Shown: positions 8,667 through 16,400, numbered from the stretch's first letter. The stretch: DNA of 64,000 bases from Winogradskyella wandonensis (GCF_004346845.1 NZ_SMGI01000004.1:1-64000), one strand, 5' to 3'. Numbers and translations: made by a program. The notes: a model not told the origin generated them from the letters alone.

Positions 8667-9239
8667 TTAATCATCTTCCAAGACCCCAAACTCTTGAAAT
8701 AATAATATTTTATTTATATCGATTTTTTTATCTTTATCTATACTGAATTTTATTACATAAACATCTCCCGGATGACTTAATTGCCGATTATCATCTTTAT
8801 GCAAATTAATTAACTCTTTGTAAGCACCATTTTCAATCTTTCTAAAAATTAAATTATAATAATTTTTAATTAGATTGTCATCAAGATTAGTTACTTCTAT
8901 CACATTGGAAAGTAAATTTTCGTTTAATGTAAAGTCAGATTCAATAGTTTTAAAATAATTTATTTGATTTTCAACTATATTCTTAATAGCAATGAACGAA
9001 CCAATACTGCCTGATATTTCAGGTAAAATTACATCTTGAATTAATATATACTGTCCATCAGAATAGTTATAATTAAAGTACTTTTCAATCACTTTATTTC
9101 TCACTTTTGATGAATAAGAATTTTTATTAATTGAATATTTTTTAGAAAAAGACATATCAATTTCCTTTTGCAATTTCTTTGCTGGTACACATTTCAAAAA
9201 TGAGATACTTATTATCAAAATGAATACTATCTTTTTCAT
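8667..9239 (-). CDS. Putative lipoprotein immunity protein for RHS tip 2
   Basis: A 190-residue protein with signal sequence MKKIVFILIISISFLKC, a lipobox-like Cys at 17, and a Lys/Asn-rich mature part. It starts 8 nt after the stop of the RHS metallopeptidase tip and is therefore the candidate immunity protein. A membrane-anchored periplasmic protein would fit a toxin acting in the envelope or inhibited there. Family not recognised. The role is inferred from position. Confidence 0.6.
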   Translation of the reverse strand: MKKIVFILIISISFLKCVPAKKLQKEIDMSFSKKYSINKNSYSSKVRNKVIEKYFNYNYSDGQYILIQDVILPEISGSIGSFIAIKNIVENQINYFKTIESDFTLNENLLSNVIEVTNLDDNLIKNYYNLIFRKIENGAYKELINLHKDDNRQLSHPGDVYVIKFSIDKDKKIDINKILLFQEFGVLEDD

Positions 9240-9247
9240 AATTCTTT

Positions 9248-10132
9248 TTAGTTACCACATTTACATTTGTCTTTTACACCTCCCTTGAGTGTAAAAATAG
9301 TATTAAGCGTTTTATCCAGCAATAGGGATTGATTTAAAGGACTTCCTGAGGTGTCAACAGAGTAGTATTTTCTCAATGGTAATTGGTGCTCACCTCTAAA
9401 CATATTCTCAATTGCGGATGCAAATTGTTCACTCTTCTTAACACTTCTGTTTTTAACACCATCTCCATTAGTATCGACTTTGTACCAAACACTTTTATCA
9501 GAAATACCTTTTGCATTATCCCAAGCATGGGCTAACTCATGACCCAAAGTAATAAAGAAGGGAGAAAGCTTCAGACCTTTTCGTGTATAAGTCTTTACTT
9601 TTGTTTTTGGGTCGACTAGTACTTCTAATCCATTTGTCGAATTCCCTTGCTTAGGGTGCAATCTTATTCTATAAATATCTTTGGCAGTTACTAAAGAATT
9701 AATAAAACTATTAGTTCCAATATTTCCTCCTGAATCAATTACTAAGTTTTTAAATTTATATCCATAATCTAATTTTCGCAAAGCAGTTTTCACTTCTGTT
9801 AAAAAGGAATCTGTGCCTTTGTACTCTTTTCCACTTTGAGCGTAGTATAAGGTTCCATTTTTATATTCAAAAGTTGTTGATTTCCCCGAAATAGTTGCAT
9901 AAATATATATTTTCCCACCGTCAATGTCGATAAATTTTAAGGGGTTATTTCCCATCCCAAGATATGGTGAAGAGAACTCATTATACGGATCAGGACTCAT
10001 CCACCTACCAATTCTACTATCCCATAGTCTTAGCTCAAAAGAATTTGTACTTCCAATCTCTTCTTTTTCTGCATATTCACCTTGGTAACCGTAGCGGTAG
10101 TTGCCTTCTATATTACGATTAGGCATTGGCAT
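9248..10132 (-). CDS. Orphan RHS tip 2 with HExxH metallopeptidase domain (M91/NleD-like)
   Basis: Residues 1-73 are the conserved RHS core (MPMPNRN to IDGG, with Val-26 changed to Ile). The variable part carries a zinc-peptidase motif HELAHAWD (His-198, Glu-199, His-202) and, further on, SEQFASAIENMFRGEHQLPLRKYY (about 234-257). The spacing and the acidic ENxxR segment fit the M91/NleD-like effector peptidases. The protein ends CKCGN, with cysteines at 290 and 292. Upstream the frame reads back through YPFG to a TAA, which is the stop of the gene at 10151, so this cassette has no own N-terminal RHS part and only internal Met codons. It is a silent or weakly expressed tip unless recombined into a complete rhs gene. 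Confidence 0.85.
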   Translation of the reverse strand: MPMPNRNIEGNYRYGYQGEYAEKEEIGSTNSFELRLWDSRIGRWMSPDPYNEFSSPYLGMGNNPLKFIDIDGGKIYIYATISGKSTTFEYKNGTLYYAQSGKEYKGTDSFLTEVKTALRKLDYGYKFKNLVIDSGGNIGTNSFINSLVTAKDIYRIRLHPKQGNSTNGLEVLVDPKTKVKTYTRKGLKLSPFFITLGHELAHAWDNAKGISDKSVWYKVDTNGDGVKNRSVKKSEQFASAIENMFRGEHQLPLRKYYSVDTSGSPLNQSLLLDKTLNTIFTLKGGVKDKCKCGN

Positions 10133-10150
10133 TCCAAATGGATATCTGAT

Positions 10151-10732
10151 TTAGTTCTGAATGTCTTTTAATTTGGCCTTATAACTATAATTCATTAATT
10201 CATTCAATTCTCTGGCTATTTTTCTCTGCCATGCTAGCTGTCTTAAGCCAATTTGTCCATGCCTAGTCTCAGAGTCGTACAACTTTTGATATTCAGTACA
10301 CTGAAAATCTAATTCATTGGCAATTTTTATGTAGGTATAAATATTGTTCTCTCCACCTTTTTTCAATTCTTCAAAACATTTTCGAATTTTTCTAGCATAC
10401 AGTTCCGCAATATCAAAATGCAATTGCTCATGTAATAATAAACCTACTGACTCGTCAACAGACCAAGATGTATTTTTATACATTAGTGGAATTACATTTA
10501 TTTTTTCATAATCTTTTGGGTAAATTTTCTTAGGAAACAAATAGAGAGAATAATTAGTGACAGCACCATGCCTACTGTAGTTGGTTGTGTCTTTTACTCC
10601 TTTGAAATCAACCCATTTAAGCTTACGAGTCATGTCCCAAGATAGAACTGTGTCATTGTCTATGTAATTAGTCTCTTGCGAAAGAGAACTAATTGAAACT
10701 ACTAAAAACAACAATAAGATGATTTTATTCAT
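10151..10732 (-). CDS. Secreted DUF922-like HExxH protein in immunity position of RHS tip 3
   Basis: A 193-residue protein with signal peptide (residues 1-19, ending SLSQ), LTWxDFKG-like segment KLKWVDFKGV (37-46) and the motif HEQLHFDIAELYARK (His-101, Glu-102, His-105). These match the DUF922 family of putative zinc peptidases. It starts 4 nt after the stop of tip 3 and is followed 18 nt later by the next cassette. Its position is that of an immunity gene, but a secreted peptidase-like protein is an unexpected immunity protein. It could instead be an accessory effector or a processing factor. Confidence 0.65.
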   Translation of the reverse strand: MNKIILLLFLVVSISSLSQETNYIDNDTVLSWDMTRKLKWVDFKGVKDTTNYSRHGAVTNYSLYLFPKKIYPKDYEKINVIPLMYKNTSWSVDESVGLLLHEQLHFDIAELYARKIRKCFEELKKGGENNIYTYIKIANELDFQCTEYQKLYDSETRHGQIGLRQLAWQRKIARELNELMNYSYKAKLKDIQN

Positions 10733-10736
10733 TTGT

Positions 10737-11627
10737 TTAGATTATTGTAATTCTAAATCCCTGACATTTAGTGGAACGTAAAATACGTTTATTGGGATTA
10801 TTCACGCCATTGTTTTTTAAAATAGTTGTAATAATGTCAAACGACCTTTCAAACAACATGTCTAATTCCTTTTTTAATAGAGGATTTGTTCTACTAGTGT
10901 CAGGATAGCAGAAGTTAACCCTTCTATTAGGATTAACAATCAAAAAATTTGCCAAATTGGTTAATTCCCGTAATTGAGATGATGTAAGAGGGTTTAATTT
11001 TGAAGTTAGTTCTGGTCGTCTACGACCATCTGTAGTAACTGCACTTGCGCCACCATTAAAATAATTAGCTCCAGAGAAAGTCGCAGGCATACCAGGTGTA
11101 ATCGGTTTAGTAATCCCTCCAAGTGTAATAGGTGTTGGAGTGTCTTCATTACCTGATATCTCAAAACTTCTTTTTATCGAAGCCTGAATTTCAACTTCAT
11201 TAAACATCGAAATTGCTCTAGTCATTACAGGAGTAATACCTTCAACGGGCTCTCTTTTTGCCAATCTCTTTTTACCCGATCCTCTTGTAGGCGATTTAAT
11301 TCGAGGACTTCTCTTAGGCCTATATCTTCCAAAATTATTCTTAAAGAACCTTCCTATACCTTTAAAAAGCCTTTTAAAAAACCCACCTTTACAATTACAA
11401 TTGGTTTGACCCCCATCAGGGTCGGTCAAACTTATCGGATTGTTTCCCATCCCTAAGTAGGGACTAAAAAACTCACCATAAGGATCAGGGCTCATCCACC
11501 TTCCAATCCTACTATCCCAGAGTCTCAGTTCAAAAGAGTTGGTACTACCTACCTCTTCTTTTTCTGCATATTCACCTTGGTAGCCATAGCGGTAGTTGCC
11601 TTCTATATTACGGTTAGGCATTGGCAT
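10737..11627 (-). CDS. Orphan RHS tip 3 with OmpA-like C-terminal segment
   Basis: The RHS core is residues 1-73 (to DPDGGQ), followed by CNCKGG (a C-x-C motif) and a strongly basic linker (about 85-130, Arg/Lys/Pro-rich). The last 80 residues, SQLRELTNLANFLIVNPNRR to the end, have the pattern of an OmpA-like fold: helix, Asn-Pro-x-x-x-V strand, helix with LFERSFDIITTILKNNGV. Conserved OmpA ligand residues are not all present, so the match is tentative. No HExxH motif is seen. Upstream of the core the frame runs into a TAA within eight codons, so the cassette lacks a native start. The downstream partner is the DUF922-like gene. Confidence 0.75.
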   Translation of the reverse strand: MPMPNRNIEGNYRYGYQGEYAEKEEVGSTNSFELRLWDSRIGRWMSPDPYGEFFSPYLGMGNNPISLTDPDGGQTNCNCKGGFFKRLFKGIGRFFKNNFGRYRPKRSPRIKSPTRGSGKKRLAKREPVEGITPVMTRAISMFNEVEIQASIKRSFEISGNEDTPTPITLGGITKPITPGMPATFSGANYFNGGASAVTTDGRRRPELTSKLNPLTSSQLRELTNLANFLIVNPNRRVNFCYPDTSRTNPLLKKELDMLFERSFDIITTILKNNGVNNPNKRILRSTKCQGFRITII

Positions 11628-11708
11628 TCCAAATGGATAGCTAATAAATTATGTTAAAGAACGTATCTACAATAATAAAGATATAACTTTTATTGTGTCC
11701 AGAAAGGC

Positions 11709-11798
11709 ATTTCTGAGTTTAACGAGGAAGATAAAAAGCATATTCTCTATACCCTTGATACCCTTATCAAAAACGTTAAACTTAAATCTAATGCATAA
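11709..11798 (+). pseudogene. 3' remnant of an XRE-family regulator gene
   Basis: Thirty codons read ISEFNEEDKKHILYTLDT and continue to LKSNA and a stop. This matches the C-terminal tail typical of Bacteroidota XRE/HTH regulators (acidic, then HILYxLDxLI). No HTH part or start is present upstream; tip 3 begins 80 nt away on the other strand. The hairpin at 11797-11824 would be its own terminator. It appears to be a leftover captured between cassettes. Confidence 0.45.
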
Positions 11799-11824
11799 AA
11801 AGCTACTTTTCACAGTAGCTTTTT
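11797..11824. terminator. Bidirectional rho-independent terminator
   Basis: AAAAAGCTACT and AGTAGCTTTTT form a perfect 11-bp stem with a 6-nt loop. It has A/T tracts on both sides. It follows the XRE remnant on the plus strand and, on the minus strand, the membrane protein gene ending at 11860. Confidence 0.8.
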
Positions 11825-11859
11825 ATCATTTATTTTCATTTCTACAGCAAAGTTAAATT

Positions 11860-12318
11860 TCAAAAAACACCTGATGTTAAAAACTCTTTTTTTATAAAGA
11901 CTAAAATTACACAGCATAATAATATAATCAAGTGCAATTTTCTATTCATTGGAAAAAATATGTATGATATAATAACACCTCTCAATAAGATATTAACTGT
12001 ATCAAAAATTATAGCTGATTTATCATAGTTATGAAACTGAACTAATAAATCTGTATTAAAGTCAATATACTTTCTTAATAAAAAAAAGCTAATTAACCAC
12101 ATCATAGTTTCTAATGGAAAAAGAAATCTATAGTATTTTAAGTTAAAAAATAATGCCAGTAAAAGGGCAATATTAAATGCATATACTAATAAATGGATTT
12201 GATTTAATTCTATGTCAAAACCAAAAAATATTTCTAACAAATAGAAAATTATTAGGGTTATTATAAATAACCGTTTTATTGAATTATTATTTTTTACACC
12301 CACAGTTATCATTGCCAT
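11860..12318 (-). CDS. Putative membrane immunity protein for RHS tip 4
   Basis: About 152 residues with four or five predicted membrane helices (for example LFIITLIIFYLLEIFF, LLVYAFNIALLLALFF, LHLIILLCCVILVFI). The reading frame overlaps the end of tip 4. ATG codons at 12318 and 12312 are both possible and the longer frame begins with TTG at 12333; 12318 is chosen. The 32-nt overlap with the tip stop implies translational coupling. An integral-membrane immunity protein suggests a toxin acting at or across the inner membrane; role inferred from position. Confidence 0.6.
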   Translation of the reverse strand: MAMITVGVKNNNSIKRLFIITLIIFYLLEIFFGFDIELNQIHLLVYAFNIALLLALFFNLKYYRFLFPLETMMWLISFFLLRKYIDFNTDLLVQFHNYDKSAIIFDTVNILLRGVIISYIFFPMNRKLHLIILLCCVILVFIKKEFLTSGVF

Positions 12319-13135
12319 ATGTTTTCTTTTCAAAGACTCTTTGTATTTGAAAAAATGTTCTACTTGGAAAATTATCTAAACCTGATTTAATAGTATGTTT
12401 GATACCTTCATATTTAAGTCTTATTTTTTCTAATTTTGGGTTAAAATCTTTATCTGATGGAAAAAATGAAAATTGCCAAGGGCCATATCCTTTTCTAAAA
12501 TCACCGTCATCATTAAATACTGAATACAAATAGTTTTGGAATTTTACAGCAGATTTTTCTTGATTTCTTCTTGTCATGGATAAAAACTTATTCCCAAGTT
12601 TATAATGATCCCATGCGTGCTTTAATTCGTGTCCAGCTAAAATCCAATTTGGGTGGTTCCAGCTACCAACTTCTTTATTTTTATTTTCCACTTGATTAGC
12701 TGTCAAACCATCACTAATGTAAATAGTTTTACTATTTTCATCATACGCCCAACTATCATCATTATTTGCTAATTCTGAAATGTAAACAACCTTTACTTCA
12801 TATGATTTGTCATTTTGTATTGCGTCGTAGATAGCTTTACCTTTATCGGTTTTGATAATCATTGATTTATATTCGCTCCATAGTTTCTTTGCTTTTGAAC
12901 CGATAGGTCTAAAGATAGCACCATCAGGGTCAACACCATTTATTGGATTATTTCCCATTCCTAAATATGAGCTATAAAATTGCCCAGCCGGATCCGTCGA
13001 CATCCACCTACCAATCCTACTATCCCAGAGTCTTAGTTCAAAAGAATTTGTACTTCCAACCTCTTCTTTTTCGGCGTATTCCCCTTGATAGCCGTAGCGG
13101 TAGTTGCCTTCGATATTTCTATTGGGCATCGCCAT
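12287..13135 (-). CDS. Orphan RHS tip 4 with HExxH metallopeptidase-like domain
   Basis: The RHS core covers residues 1-72 (MAMPNRN to DPDG). The tip has HELKHAWD at 169-176 (His-169, Glu-170, His-173) with an acidic helix NQEKSAVKFQNYL at about 191-203 that may supply the third ligand. It is a relative of tip 2 but with a different surrounding sequence. The C-terminus is DNCGCKK, again a C-x-C motif (278, 280). The frame upstream reads DYYPFG and meets a TAG five codons earlier, so no native N-terminus exists. It is followed by an overlapping membrane protein gene. Confidence 0.82.
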   Translation of the reverse strand: MAMPNRNIEGNYRYGYQGEYAEKEEVGSTNSFELRLWDSRIGRWMSTDPAGQFYSSYLGMGNNPINGVDPDGAIFRPIGSKAKKLWSEYKSMIIKTDKGKAIYDAIQNDKSYEVKVVYISELANNDDSWAYDENSKTIYISDGLTANQVENKNKEVGSWNHPNWILAGHELKHAWDHYKLGNKFLSMTRRNQEKSAVKFQNYLYSVFNDDGDFRKGYGPWQFSFFPSDKDFNPKLEKIRLKYEGIKHTIKSGLDNFPSRTFFQIQRVFEKKTYGNDNCGCKK

Positions 13136-13359
13136 CCCAAATGGATAGTAATCTAATCCTCTCTAAAATCTTGCTATTACAAAGAACTTTTAACATCAAT
13201 AAAGACAAAAATTTGCCTCTAATTGTAAAATTTAGCTTAAAAATAACTAATTATTCTTTAATTAGTAAAACTTAGAATTCATTTTACTTATAAGAATGAG
13301 TTACTTAGAATTTCTAGAAATTTATAACATTGGTTCGAGAATAAGTCCATGTTCTGTAC

Positions 13360-13397
13360 AAAAAAGCCTGTTTAGTATTACTAAAACAGGCTTTTTT
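13360..13397. terminator. Bidirectional terminator hairpin
   Basis: AAAAAAGCCTGTTTAG pairs with CTAAAACAGGCTTTTTT (one bulge) around a 5-nt loop. It lies between the RHS array and the FG-GAP protein gene. The preceding 220 nt (13136-13359) contain nothing else I can identify. Confidence 0.75.
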
Positions 13398-13411
13398 GAT
13401 TTATATTAGCC

Positions 13412-15253
13412 ATGATGATTAGATTATTTTTAATATTAATTTTTGTTGTTTTTACTAATATATGTGTAAATGCTCAACAATTCTCCGATGTAACTTCAAC
13501 CTCGGGATTGCAATTTGTGGCCGTTATGCCAGATTTGTTTGGAAGCGGAGCTTCTATTGCAGATTATGATAATGATGGAGACCTAGATTTTTTTGCAGGA
13601 ACAGAATTTGGATTAACGAACTTACTTTACAATAACAACGGGAATGGAGTGTTTCAAGAAGTGGCAGTTGCTTCTGGAATTACATCTACCTTTAGGTGTA
13701 GGTCCTCATTATGGGTCGATTATAACGGCGACGAACTATTAGATTTAATTCTATTGGGCGATTGCTTAGGTATAGACAGCTCTTGTACAGATAGACTACA
13801 GTTATTTTTATATCAGCAAACGAGTTCTGGAAACTTTGTAGAAATTACAAATTCTGGATTAGATTTTGGAGACCGCTACAACATCGTAAATATAGATGAC
13901 CCAGTAGTTGGTGGTATTGCTGCTGGGGATGTAAACAACGATGGTTGGCTAGATATTATTATTACTTCTTGGGGACGAATGTTTGAGGGCGCTAAGATGT
14001 CAATGTTTTTAAACAATACCGATGGTACATTTACCGATATTACAGATGTTAGTTTTCCTTTACAACCAGAAAAATCAAGATATCAGCCTTTGTTTCACGA
14101 TTTTAACCATGACGGTTTTTTAGATATTTACATAAATGTAGATTTTACAGAGAACGAGTTTTGGTTAAATAATGGTAATAATACGTTTCAAGATATAAGT
14201 GCCACCATAAATGCAAATAGTGCCTTTAACGAAATGGGTATGGCCGTTGGCGATTATGATAACGATGGTGATTTCGATTTGTATTCTACCAATATATCAA
14301 GAGAAGAAAATGGAGTTCTTAGACACAACATTTTTTTAAAAAATAATTGGGTAGAAAATGGCTCGCTAGGTTTCGATGAGGTTTCAAACAGTCCAAACTT
14401 AAATGTAGGGAGTAGCGGATGGGACTGGGGGACTACATTTTTCGATGCAAATAATGATGGGTATGTTGATTTGGCTGCCACAAACGGTTGGGGTCAAGGA
14501 TGGAGCGCTGATCAATCAAAATTGTGGTTAAATGTCGATGGATTGGCGTTTAGTGATATCTCCTCATCGTCAGGTTTTAATGATACTTGGGACGCAACAT
14601 CACTGATGGCTTTTGATATGGACCGAGATGGAGATTTAGATTTATTACAATCAATGAAGCAAAATGGAAATAACAACAACTTAATTCGCATTTATGAGAA
14701 TAACTATTCCTCTACAACTAATGCCAATAATTATTTGGTTGTAAAGCCACGGATGAATGGCTCGAATCATTTTGCAATCGGAACAGTGGTAAAAATTAGT
14801 TATGATAATGGGAAAACAGGAATGCGATTAATTACCGCCGGAACGAGTTTTTATGGTCAAGAACCTGCTGAAGCATTTTTTGGGGTTGTTGATAATACAA
14901 TTATAGACGAAATTCGAATCGAATGGCCAGATAATACGGTGACTGTAGTAGAAGATGTGGCATCGAACCAAGTAATAACAATAACAAACGATAATGTTTT
15001 AGATGTAGCTACAAAGACAGCGTCCCAAGTTAAAGCCCATCCTAATCCTGTAAAAGATATTTTAAACTTAGAGAGCCTTTCTTTCATCGAGTCTATCGAA
15101 ATATACAATTTACTCGGGCAATCTGTTTTTCAAAAAACAATATCATCTACAAATATGAATTTAGACATGTCATCTTTTGAGTCTGGTAGTTATTTTGTTA
15201 AGATTATTGATGCCAATTCTAAGGTTAGGACAATTAGAGTTATAAAACAATAA
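13412..15253 (+). CDS. Secreted FG-GAP/VCBS repeat protein with ASPIC/UnbV domain and T9SS sorting tail
   Basis: A 613-residue exported protein. The signal peptide is residues 1-21 (ending NAQQ). Repeats with the calcium-binding pattern D-x-D-x-D-G-D (ADYDNDGDLDFF, GDVNNDGWLDII, GDYDNDGDFDLY, DMDRDGDLDLL) fill residues about 25-430 and form a beta-propeller. An ASPIC/UnbV domain lies at about 440-525 (NHFAIGTVVKISY to IRIEWPDN). The last 75 residues, HPNPVKDILNL to IRVIKQ, are a type A T9SS sorting domain. It is of the CRTAC1-like family and would be exported by T9SS and held on or released from the surface; ligand unknown. ATG 13415 is an equally good start. Confidence 0.92.
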   Translation: MMIRLFLILIFVVFTNICVNAQQFSDVTSTSGLQFVAVMPDLFGSGASIADYDNDGDLDFFAGTEFGLTNLLYNNNGNGVFQEVAVASGITSTFRCRSSLWVDYNGDELLDLILLGDCLGIDSSCTDRLQLFLYQQTSSGNFVEITNSGLDFGDRYNIVNIDDPVVGGIAAGDVNNDGWLDIIITSWGRMFEGAKMSMFLNNTDGTFTDITDVSFPLQPEKSRYQPLFHDFNHDGFLDIYINVDFTENEFWLNNGNNTFQDISATINANSAFNEMGMAVGDYDNDGDFDLYSTNISREENGVLRHNIFLKNNWVENGSLGFDEVSNSPNLNVGSSGWDWGTTFFDANNDGYVDLAATNGWGQGWSADQSKLWLNVDGLAFSDISSSSGFNDTWDATSLMAFDMDRDGDLDLLQSMKQNGNNNNLIRIYENNYSSTTNANNYLVVKPRMNGSNHFAIGTVVKISYDNGKTGMRLITAGTSFYGQEPAEAFFGVVDNTIIDEIRIEWPDNTVTVVEDVASNQVITITNDNVLDVATKTASQVKAHPNPVKDILNLESLSFIESIEIYNLLGQSVFQKTISSTNMNLDMSSFESGSYFVKIIDANSKVRTIRVIKQ

Positions 15254-15280
15254 TTAAAGTTAAAAATATATTCTTCCCCC

Positions 15281-15865
15281 ATGAGCGATTTTTTTTTCAA
15301 TGTTAAATATGGTCTCAATCATGTCTTAGATATTAATGGTTACGACCACGTCTTGTTTTTAATTGTACTTTCTGTACCGTATGTATTTAAAGATTGGAAA
15401 CGGGTGTTAGTGCTAGTATCTCTTTTTACTCTGGGTCACACACTTTCTCTGGTCCTAGCAGCATATAATATCGTTTCTGTGAGTGGTAAGTTGGTAGAGT
15501 TTCTGATACCAATAACAATTATAATTGGAGCAATCTATAATGTATACACAGGTGGCGAAAATGAAAAGCGCAAAAGTCTAAGTGTTTTATTTTTTACAGC
15601 CTTGTTCTTTGGGATAATTCATGGATTGGGATTTGCAAGAGAGTTTACGATGGTGTTCGGCGATGCAGAAAATAAGCCTTTAGCGCTTTTAGAATTTGCA
15701 CTTGGGATTGAGCTTGCGCAAGTAATTATCGTTTTTGTGGTAATGTTCCTAGGGTTTCTTCTTCAAACATTGTTTAGGTTTTCTAAACGGGATTGGGTTA
15801 TGGTACTTTCATCCATAGTCATAGGTTTAGTGATACCTATCCTCATAGAAAACAGCATCTTCTAA
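15281..15865 (+). CDS. HupE/UreJ family membrane protein
   Basis: A 194-residue integral membrane protein with five to six helices and the conserved histidines of the HupE/UreJ_2 family: GYDHVLFLIV (about 20-29), LFTLGHTLSL (47-56) and GIIHGLGFA (107-115). The family is linked to metal (nickel/cobalt) handling, but these short flavobacterial members, common next to FG-GAP/ASPIC proteins, have no proven substrate. It lies 27 nt downstream of the T9SS protein on the same strand, so co-expression is plausible. Confidence 0.85.
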   Translation: MSDFFFNVKYGLNHVLDINGYDHVLFLIVLSVPYVFKDWKRVLVLVSLFTLGHTLSLVLAAYNIVSVSGKLVEFLIPITIIIGAIYNVYTGGENEKRKSLSVLFFTALFFGIIHGLGFAREFTMVFGDAENKPLALLEFALGIELAQVIIVFVVMFLGFLLQTLFRFSKRDWVMVLSSIVIGLVIPILIENSIF

Positions 15866-15959
15866 TTAAGAATTAAAGTTTGGTAAAACTTTAACGACAC
15901 CACATTGTTTATAAAATACGAAGCAATTATATTCGTTATTTACAAAGAATTCAGCATTG

Positions 15960-16400
15960 ATGGCACAAAAAAGCAAACAACTTAGATACGATAAAGCCTA
16001 TTTACGTATGGCTAAAGAATGGGGAAAACTGTCTCATTGTAAGCGCAAACAAGTTGGTGCCATAATTGTAAAAGACCGAATGATAATATCAGACGGCTAT
16101 AACGGAACACCCACAGGATTTGAAAATTATTGTGAGGATGACGAAGGCTATACAAAATGGTATGTCTTACATGCTGAAGCTAACGCTATTTTAAAAGTCG
16201 CCTCTTCTACACAATCCTGTAACGGAGCGACGTTATACATTACGTTGTCGCCTTGTAAAGAATGCAGTAAGCTTATTCATCAGGCAGGATTTGTAAGGGT
16301 TGTTTATTCCCAAGCTTATAAAGATAATTCTGGGTTAGAATTTCTCGAAAAAGCAGGTGTACAAGTCGATTTAATAAAAGATGTAGAAGTAGATGTCTAA
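15960..16400 (+). CDS. dCMP deaminase family protein (ComEB-like)
   Basis: A zinc-dependent deoxycytidylate deaminase, which converts dCMP to dUMP for thymidylate synthesis. HAEANAI supplies the zinc His and the catalytic Glu; SPCKECSK supplies the two zinc cysteines. The ATG at 15960 (MAQKSKQ) is chosen over the TTG three bases upstream. Length (146 residues) fits the family. It overlaps the protease gene by 8 nt. Confidence 0.92.
   Translation: MAQKSKQLRYDKAYLRMAKEWGKLSHCKRKQVGAIIVKDRMIISDGYNGTPTGFENYCEDDEGYTKWYVLHAEANAILKVASSTQSCNGATLYITLSPCKECSKLIHQAGFVRVVYSQAYKDNSGLEFLEKAGVQVDLIKDVEVDV

Noticed and set aside
9248-13135. Reading the three minus-strand RHS tips as pseudogenes by frameshift
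   Set aside because: Each is intact from core to tip with its own partner gene; they lack only the N-terminal RHS part, which fits orphan cassettes better than decay.
12943-13275. 110-codon plus-strand open frame antisense to RHS tip 4
   Set aside because: It is the mirror of the RHS core and runs into the AT-rich gap; no signal, motif or start context.
13300-13360. GGTTCGAGAATAAGTCC stretch, similar to a tRNA T-loop end
   Set aside because: No acceptor stem, D-arm or anticodon arm can be built around it.
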